Below are positions 57,160 through 64,000 of a stretch of 64,000 nucleotides of DNA, one piece after another. Source of the stretch: Capitulum mitella (lineage: Eukaryota > Arthropoda > Thecostraca > Pollicipedomorpha > Pollicipedidae); contig CP099846.1 of assembly GCA_030062745.1 (NCBI GenBank), positions 7,251,432-7,315,431 on the forward strand, in the 5' to 3' direction. A model generated the notes under the pieces. It made no database searches. It was not told the DNA's origin and worked only from the letters and a program-made list of their open reading frames with translations. Numbering within the stretch: the stretch's first letter is position 1; the number at the start of each line of letters is the position of its first letter. The position numbers and the translations under genes are program-made.

Positions 57160-58855
57160 GCAATCCCACCCCTTGTCTTCCGTCTTGTTTCATCAGAACA
57201 ATCATGACTGCTTCCCATCTACACAGCTGTATCACACCGACTCGTGCTCTATCGTCTTCTTCATTTTTCAAGGGCATTGTATGATTTGTTTACACGCCCA
57301 CCAGAAAATGTATTTAGTTCTTTTTGGTGCCGGTTCCTTTAACTGACGTCATACAGCGGCCAACCTGCTGGTTTCATCACCGATATCAACAGTTATCTCA
57401 GATTTGTGTGGAGACAGGCATCGTTATGTGCTAGCTGTGCCAGCCAGTGACCACTAGCGAAAATCATATATTGATCTTCCGGCGACAAAAGATGTAGAAT
57501 TAGCACTGTTGTCGAATGGATTTTGATTAAAGCGTTGAAGAGTCGAGAAGGCTACGAGGAACAACGTTTTTCCAGTGAAAAGGTCATATGTTCCTCTCAT
57601 AGGAGCAAATTAAATGACACTATTTACACCAAACTTCTTCTGTAACCGCATCGCAACGTACTCTACCACCAGCCTGCCGCCATTTCCAAACTGTTTCAGG
57701 TCAAACAACGAAATCCACGCGTTATCTACTACTGCGGTTCCACCCATCGCGGCTATTCACTTGGAGCCGGTTCAGCGTGTTACGGGCTGTATTCACCAGG
57801 GTCCAGTATCGATGAAGAATGTCTCACCACTGGGGAAGCTCGTCATTGTGTCCGCGCCAGCGGGCCGCAACTCTCGCCATGATCGTTTTGTGTTTGAACC
57901 CACCTCGTTCCTTGGTCACCGCACCCTCGCGCATTTCACTGTCGATTTGCTTCTGGCCCGTGTTATGCGTAGTTAATGGCTTGTAACCGCCGAGACTCAG
58001 ACGCGCGAGATCAAAGACAGAGCACGTCTGAGCGGTCCGCGCTGAATTCCTCCGACCAGACCTCGTCCCCCCCCCCATGGGAGAGAGCGCGCCTTTGACG
58101 TGCTCGGCTCAGGGAAAGGGTGACAAAGGTCTGGCGGTGCGTCGCAGTCGAGCGACAGAGCGGTCCCAGGCGCCGGTGGACACCCAGCCTGCAGGGAGTG
58201 CTCCGTCGACTCCATCTGACAGTCTGCGGCCGCCGCTGTACACGGCTGTACACCGCCGCACGGGCTACTGACGGCGTGTTCATCGAATGTCATCGCTGAC
58301 GATGACACATCTGTTATTGACCGCTGCCGAGCGGCAGTGAGTAACGCATTTTAAAACCGATGTGCTGATGAAATATCTGGTCACTCATCCTCGATACCCC
58401 AACAGTTCAGTTTTAGGGATAGCAGAAAATGCAAGCCAAGTGCAAGAATGCTGGCGACATGCAAGTCTAAGATTGTTATACTACAGCTACAGTGATACAA
58501 CACATACTACCGTCAACAGTGATACTACAGTAAATACACTGAAAGGTGGTTACTACAGTGAAAGGTGGTTGTTAATCGCCGCACAACGGCAAGCATTTCA
58601 AGAGCAAAGTGATATCGCAAACAAACATAACGTGCATAAGTGAAAAGGAGAAATAGGGAAAATACCTCGAACAATAAAAAAGTCCAGCTTCGGCCTTTAA
58701 CCGGATGGCGGCCAGCCCACTGGACCGCTATAACGCTTAACAAACTGACCAAGATCAACAACTACATCTTCGAAAACTGAACACAACAAATTTCGAAACT
58801 GCACAAACCAGGCACTTCGAGAAACGACGGCCCTATCGGAGACCCGTGTAGGAGA
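57160..58855. other. No supported gene
   Basis: Mixed sequence. 57614-57976 has a 120-codon + frame without domains. A GC-rich island at 58020-58270 is open in several frames. A 'gtgatac.ac.t' short tandem motif occurs at 58491-58530. Confidence 0.4.
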
Positions 58856-58861
58856 TTCCAC

Positions 58862-58989
58862 CTCGAGCTGGTCTCCTCGTCTCTCCCCCGCCGCAGCCGC
58901 CGCGGCCGAGCCCGGGTAGTCGCCGTAGGTCCCGTTATCCAGCAGCCACTGCCACAGTCTTGAGTCAGCAATAGGTGTGCGCAGAGCAG
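58862..58989 (-). CDS. Two-RA-domain protein, probable upstream exon
   Basis: The minus frame reads ALRTPIADSRLWQWLLDNGT then YGDYPGSAAAAAAGERRGDQ and LE, with donor GTGGAA at 58861. It ends in phase 0, matching the phase-0 start of the 55970 exon. The acceptor is uncertain: TGCAG before 58989 or CAAG before 58958. The sequence looks coding (Trp-rich, strong third-position G/C, poly-Ala from GCG/GCC), but no domain was recognised. Confidence 0.42.
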
Positions 58990-59202
58990 CTGCACTGGTG
59001 CGGAGGCGGTCGGTGTCCCGCCTCCAGCTGAAGCGCGTAAAACCGATGGCAGTCTGCGGTAAAGGCACCACTATTCTCGTCAGCTGCACCGATAACGCTG
59101 TACGTCTTCAGCCCCCCCCCCACACGAAAAAAAATGGACGCAGAACTCTCAAGAACCTCACGGCTTACTCGGAGACGTATCACACAGGCAAACCGACTCC
59201 AC

Positions 59203-59245
59203 CTGAATTCCAGCCGCCGCGGAACCCGCAGCAGCATGACGCCAT
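59203..59245 (-). CDS. Possible first coding exon of the RA gene
   Basis: The ATG at 59245 gives MASCCCGFRGGWNS and then a CAG|GTGGAG donor after 43 bp. It ends in phase 1, matching the phase-1 entry of 58989. The Cys cluster would suit palmitoylation. Against it, a CRE/CCAAT pair lies only 7 bases upstream of the ATG, leaving almost no 5' leader. Confidence 0.2.
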
Positions 59246-59251
59246 CGCGAA

Positions 59252-59264
59252 TGACGTCACCAAT
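59252..59264. promoter_or_regulatory. Fused CRE-CCAAT element
   Basis: TGACGTCA at 59252-59259 abuts CCAAT at 59260-59264. A GC-rich area follows on the minus side, upstream of the candidate RA exons. Confidence 0.4.
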
Positions 59265-59299
59265 CGCCGTCCAGCGCGCGGCATGACTCAGAACCGGTT

Positions 59300-60235
59300 A
59301 CGTCATACCTGGAAGTCAGGGCCAAACCGGTCCCAGCTCCGGACAGTCATGGACTTCGCGCGAAGCAGCGGTAGCATTATCGGAAATCACGTGCTTTCGC
59401 AATGATTTGGTATTAGCTGGCAGCTGTTTTTTGTCATTTCATAAGGCTGCCGTCCGACGAGGCGGTCTGTAACGTTATTAGTATGCGGCACACATAATTC
59501 GGGAGAGCTACTGTTCACTGTTCTCGAGAATCAGTTATTTGTCATCATGTATTGTCCATCCATCCATTTTCCGAGTGTGGGAGAGAGAGAGAGAGAGATC
59601 ACTGCCTGGAGTATGCTTGAACGGGGTGGGAACCGGCCGCAGTGAAGTCCCGCCGTTTGGGGCCTCGAAGCATGATGCCCACCCACACAACCCCAGTGCC
59701 AGACCGTCCGGCACCAGTGGACGACTCATCGCTGCTGCCTCAGAACGGCGACTCATCTGTGGCGGCCGCCGACAAGGCACGGCCGGCAACCGTCCATTAC
59801 ACCTGTTAACCGGAATTCAGACAGCGTAGATTAATCCAAGCATCGGGAAACCATTTGGGCTGCTTTTTACGTTCCCTGAACAAAGGTAAACTGAAAGGGG
59901 TTAAGACATCAGAGCACTGTTTCGCTCATTTGCGACCCTCCACATAAGGAGATGACACGCCCGTTCGGTTCATGTTTCGACTGTGGCTACACCGAGACGC
60001 ACCCCTCTCCACCATATAAGTTTACAGATGACTGATGCGCATGCCCTCTGGCGCGCCACCCTAAGAACCAAGGGCGTCATTTTGTATTCTTTTGAGGCGC
60101 ACTTGCCCCTCATTTGATTTCGCACCCCTCATGCCGATTTCAGCTCCCTCAATGTTGAAGTGGGACGCACAGTACTATGCTGGGGCCAATCGTTAAAATG
60201 ACATTTTAATCTGATGTATTGACGGATGCAGGGGA
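59300..60235. other. No gene recognised
   Basis: Contains a (GA)n tract at 59581-59598. No exon, RNA gene or mobile element was recognised. Confidence 0.45.
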
Positions 60236-60439
60236 TGGGGCTATGTGCAGGGGTGCAGTCAGGGGCTCCAGGGGCCCCAAGATCCCCCCTCCCGCCCCGA
60301 AATGTTTGAAGGTGACCGGCCCCATTAAGGGTAGAAAATCACTCCTTTAAAAACCGAGATATCGCCAAAATGCTGTGAGAACGGTATACGAGAGAAAATA
60401 AAAAAGAAAAACATGTTAAAAGTTATAGAGGAGCCACTA

Positions 60440-60930
60440 TCGAACTGAACGGAGCCCCTGTCCGCCTATAGGGGCCTCCTGCCAACCTGTAGGGCCCACT
60501 GCCGGCCTGTAGGGGGTACCTGACAGCTTGTAGGGCCCCTGCTGGCTTGTAGGTGTCCTCTGTCGGTCTTTTGGGCCCCTACTGGCCTGTTGGGACCACC
60601 TGCCGGTCTGTAGGATCCCTGTCAGCCTTCAAAGGATCTCTGCTAGCCTGCTGAGGGAACCCTGCTGTCCTGTGGGGCCGTGCCGGCCTGTGGGGGTCTC
60701 CTGCCGGCCTTTAGGGACCCCCTGCCGACATGTGGGCCCCTGCCAGCCTTCGGAAGACCCATCTGACCTGTCGAGGAGACCTCTGTTGTTCTACGGGGCC
60801 ATGCCGACCTGCAGGGGCCCCCTGCCGGCCTGTGGAGGGGCTCCCTTACGGCATGTGCAGGGGCCCCCTGACGGCCTGAAGAGGAGCCCCCTGGCGGCCT
60901 GCAGTGGTGCCTCCTGACGGTTGTGGAAGG
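60440..60930 (+). repeat. Degenerate 26-30 bp satellite-like repeat
   Basis: Imperfect units of the form 'cctgccggcctgtaggggcc' recur about 17 times with strong divergence. Open frames here are artefacts. Confidence 0.7.
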
Positions 60931-61730
60931 CACAGGTGTGGTTTTCTAAAAATAATTGTGGCTGCCCAAATGCGTGTAATATTTCATGTTTTTGATATAA
61001 ATTTTGCCATCGGCTACGTGACCCCAATGTCTTCGAGACCATTCAAGTGGCTTTTTTGATTGGCGTGATCGACTTTTCGCCCGTAAGGGCTTCTGGATTC
61101 TGTATAAATTTCGTACAGGATATGGGCGGGTAGCACAGGCCGGTTTGGTGCACCTTTGGTAATGTATTTACCTTCGCTCTCAGAAAATTTTGTGGTGCAC
61201 CTCGGTGGACCATATTTTAGGAAATCATTGGTAACATTTTAGGCTGTGGGTGCTCAAGCTGAACTTTGGGTCCCCATTCCAATTTTGTGGGTGCCGGGGC
61301 ACACACAAAGAGATCAGCAGCGTAGCCAGGAAGGTCCTTGGGGTCCTGGAACCCCCTCCCCCCGAAAAAACTGGCATATGAAGAGGCCCATGACATATGC
61401 CTAAAGGGACCCCTGCCCGGGAAAGGCAAACGCACTCCTCCGCAGAGGGTTCCCAGACCCCAGGCAAAGACCTCGCGCAGCGCAGACCAGAAGTCATGCA
61501 CATTAAATTTCCATATGTTTTAGTGCCATCGAGCACTCTCATTGTTAAAGACACTAAAAAATAAATACCAAGTACCCCTAGCGTTCTAGCCCTGGGGGCC
61601 CCATAGTGTTCAAGGGGTCCGATCAGTGCTGGAACCCACTCTCTAGGACCTCCCTCTCCCACGAAAAACAGTCATGGTTATGACCCTGGCGATGGGGGCG
61701 ATCCCCTGGCCCCTAAGGCCTGAGAGGGCC
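60931..61730. other. Spacer between two degenerate repeats
   Basis: Includes 'gtagccaggaaggtccttgg' with a run of C after it near 61324-61366, a style common at DNA-transposon ends. No inverted partner was located. No gene recognised. Confidence 0.35.
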
Positions 61731-62960
61731 CCCTCACACTCAGAAAGGGCCCCGTATGAGTTTCACGAGATCTCTGTAACAACCTGACGGTATTCTGATG
61801 CAGGCAGGTGGCTTCCGGGAAGGCTAGATAGCCCCTGAGACGGATAGAAGAGCCCCTGGGCTGAAACTCCCAAAGGGCCCTTGAGATCGCAAGAGAGCCC
61901 CAACACAGTGGAGTGCCTCTGAGGCTACCAAAAATGTTAAGACTCCTGAGACGGCAAGATGGGCCCCTGCAAAGCAGAGGGTCCCTGAGGCTGCCAGAAA
62001 AGTTGGAGGGATCCCTGCGAGGGTAAAAACGATAAGAAAGCCTCTAAGACAGCATGGTGATCCTGGAAGACCAGAGTGCCCCCAGTGTGTTTGGATGGTT
62101 TCTGGCACGGAAAAGTTCCCTCGAAACTGCCAGTGAGGCCTGAGCAAGAGCAACCAAGAACCCTGAAGCACCAACAAAGGCTCCTGATACGGCTAGAGGG
62201 TCCTTAAGACTGCCAGGTCCCATGTAACAGAGGAAGATCCCTGATATAGTCATGGGGACCAACGGAAACGTTCAGAAGGCCTATGACACTGCACTGGGAC
62301 CCTGAGAGAGTTAAAAAAAATCTTTTGTAACTGCCAGACAGCCCATGAGAGGGCAAAAATGTTTCAGGGACGACAGAAGGGGTTCTGAGAGGATCCCGAG
62401 GTGCCAAACGAAACACACAAACAAAAACTGATGGCAAGAGAGACGTCTAAGACAACAGGGAGTCCACTGAGTCCTTTGAGACTGCTAACCAGCAGTTACT
62501 AGCAATAGGGACCCCTGAGCCGACCAGAGGGTCCTTGGAACTACTAAATCCTGAGACGTCCTGGATGTCCTGTCCTGATGTCCTGGATGTCTTGAGGCCT
62601 GAGAGACCCTGAGACGACGGCGTCTGAAACGGCCAAAGGACCTAGAGGACTGGCAGAGACAACTCTGGCACGGCAGAGAGAGACTTATAGAGGGTCCTTG
62701 TTACTGCCTGAGGATCTCCAAAGACGGTAAAAACGTTCCGGGGACGACAGGAGAGACCCCAAGATGGCCATCCCTGACACTGCCAGATGAGTCCCTGAAA
62801 CTATCCAAGGTGCCCCGAAACTGCCAAAGAGGCGTCTGAGACGTCCCGAGGGACACGTGGAACTGTAAAAAGAACCTGAAACCATTAGAGGGTCCTGACA
62901 CGGCAGACGGCCCGAGACCACCAAAAGTGCCCCTGGAACTGCCGGAGGGAAATCTAACCT
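61730..62960. repeat. Degenerate about 30-bp satellite-like repeat
   Basis: Around 1.2 kb of diverged units resembling 'ccctgagacggcaagagggt'. Orientation appears opposite to the 60.4 kb block. The repetition is clear by eye but the unit boundaries are not. Confidence 0.6.
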
Positions 62961-63436
62961 AAGCCAGCCTAAGCTGATAAAAACGTTCCCAGGAGCTATG
63001 AGGGGGCAGGGGGCTCTAGGCCGCCCCTGGCCAAGTATTTAATAACTGTCAGATACGGAAGCTAGATTTCAGATAGATTGAGGTACGACAGCCGTCTAAA
63101 ATCCCGCCGTTTTTTGTGATATTTTGGCCACTTTGTACGACAACAAAAAGCAAATTTTTCTGAAATAAAATGATGCGCTTGAATTGCTTTCGATACCTTT
63201 ACGTGGTAACGAACACAGAGCTATATCATTTTTCCCTGTCCCTGCGGGATGCAAGTTTTTTAACATCTGAAGAGCAAAAATGGGGGGCATAGGAGGAGTT
63301 CTACGCTGACCAATTCCCCGGCCCTGGCGACATCCTGGACCTACCCCTGACCTGTCAAAACATTTTGAAACTATGTAACATAAACATCTCTAACTTGTAA
63401 CAAACGGCAGTACTGTCCAGTAAGCAAATTCAAGTC
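62961..63436. other. Unique spacer before LINE tail
   Basis: No gene, RNA or repeat recognised. Confidence 0.4.
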
Positions 63437-64000
63437 GTATGTATGTATGTATGTATTGAAGGCGTCCACGACGTGGCTATTCTGCCCTCTCGTCAAAATT
63501 ACAAAAACGATGATACACAATCACTTGTCAGGTGAAGTAAAACGCACTCATTTGAATACGAACGGCAGTCACGGTGTCAGATGTCTCAAATGTTTTAAGA
63601 ACGATGCGCGTGAGGCGGCATTCGAGACTGCCGGAGGCAGGCGGTTCCAAGCCACTGCGGCTCGGTAGGAGAAGAGCAGCTGGGTCGCCGCCAGCCGCAC
63701 GCGAGGCAGGTGTATGGCACCTGTGCCAATAGCAACCGCGCGGGTGCGGCGGCAGCAAACCTGGGCATGCGTAGGGAGCAGAGCACGTATGGCGGACGGG
63801 CACGTGGGGGAGCGCAAAGCGTTGTAGACCTTCAGGAGGTCACGCGTTCTGACCAGGTCCTCCACCCGACTCCACCCCAAGGCTTCCAGTGACGGGGTAA
63901 TGTGGTCCCCGCGTTGCGCCCCGGTCACCAACCTCGCAGCAAAGTTAATCACCTTTTGCACTCTGCTCAGCTGGCAACCGGCGGCTCCTCCCCACGCAGT
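63437..64000 (-). mobile_element. Non-LTR retrotransposon (LINE), 3' end
   Basis: The element runs off the right edge. On the minus strand the protein ends at 63571-63569, followed by a short 3' UTR of about 110 bp and an ATAC-type simple tail (GTAT repeats on + at 63437-63456). A microsatellite instead of poly(A) as tail is seen in several LINE clades. The clade (Jockey, CR1, I or RTE-like) cannot be fixed from the C-terminus. Confidence 0.8.
63569..64000 (-). CDS. LINE reverse transcriptase protein, C-terminal region (partial)
   Basis: 143 codons plus stop, open to the window edge. Landmarks are LSRVQKVINFAARLVTG, DHITPSLEALGWSRV, then RTRDLLKVYNALRS and, near the end, AVAWNRLPPAVSNAASRASF. 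The order 'L..vQ.viNfa.R.vtG', 'Hitp.l..LgWl.v..r', 'WN.LP..v..a.s...Fk..l' is the well-known C-terminal domain after the reverse transcriptase in many arthropod and other invertebrate LINEs. The frame is intact in the visible part. Codon use is GC-rich, unlike the flanking DNA. Confidence 0.85.
   Translation of the reverse strand, partial: TAWGGAAGCQLSRVQKVINFAARLVTGAQRGDHITPSLEALGWSRVEDLVRTRDLLKVYNALRSPTCPSAIRALLPTHAQVCCRRTRAVAIGTGAIHLPRVRLAATQLLFSYRAAVAWNRLPPAVSNAASRASFLKHLRHLTP

Overview
The window looks like nuclear DNA of an invertebrate animal, most likely an arthropod and possibly a crustacean. The evidence is split genes with GT-AG introns, short exons with GC-rich third codon positions, a matrix-metalloproteinase prodomain close to arthropod Mmp1 in motif spacing, non-autonomous DNA transposons, a non-LTR retrotransposon, and no operons or bacterial signals. 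No species can be named from sequence alone. Most long open frames here are not genes. They are products of GC-rich tandem repeats whose period is a multiple of three, or chance frames through transposon debris.

Layout. Bases 1-5200 carry the 5' part of a + strand MMP gene: a signal-peptide exon, then two phase-matched prodomain exons with the cysteine switch and a furin site. The catalytic exons were not found. Bases 5.8-31.7 kb are an A+T-rich graveyard of mobile DNA. It holds at least three families (A, B, D) of about 1.2 kb TTAA-flanked, CCC-terminated elements, a smaller candidate fourth (G), a 216 bp inverted-repeat MITE in two copies, a hAT-like insertion with a matching empty site, a pogo-like transposase fragment, a Ty3/gypsy reverse transcriptase fragment and a broken Tc1/mariner transposase. 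Bases 34-38 kb are GC-rich minisatellites, including 21 copies of a hairpin-forming 45 bp unit.

Bases 42.2-59 kb hold the best gene of the window. It is a minus-strand gene whose eight exons (seven firm or fairly firm, the most upstream one weaker) join with consistent splice phases. They encode a Ser-rich linker, two consecutive Ras-association (RA) domains and a C-terminal tail ending in VFFI, a likely PDZ ligand. Its introns contain a 15 bp minisatellite, a tRNA-like sequence and a 33 bp minisatellite. The 33 bp unit is built from the 3' end of an RA exon plus its own 5' splice site.

Bases 60-63 kb are degenerate GC-rich satellite-like DNA. The window closes with the 3' end of a LINE on the minus strand, with a GTAT-type tail.

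The main points for follow-up are the iterated splice-donor minisatellite, the shared architecture of the TTAA elements (terminal CCC plus subterminal GC hairpins, loaded with AGGTCA nuclear-receptor half-sites), two long perfect palindromes, and a recurring CRE + CCAAT module.
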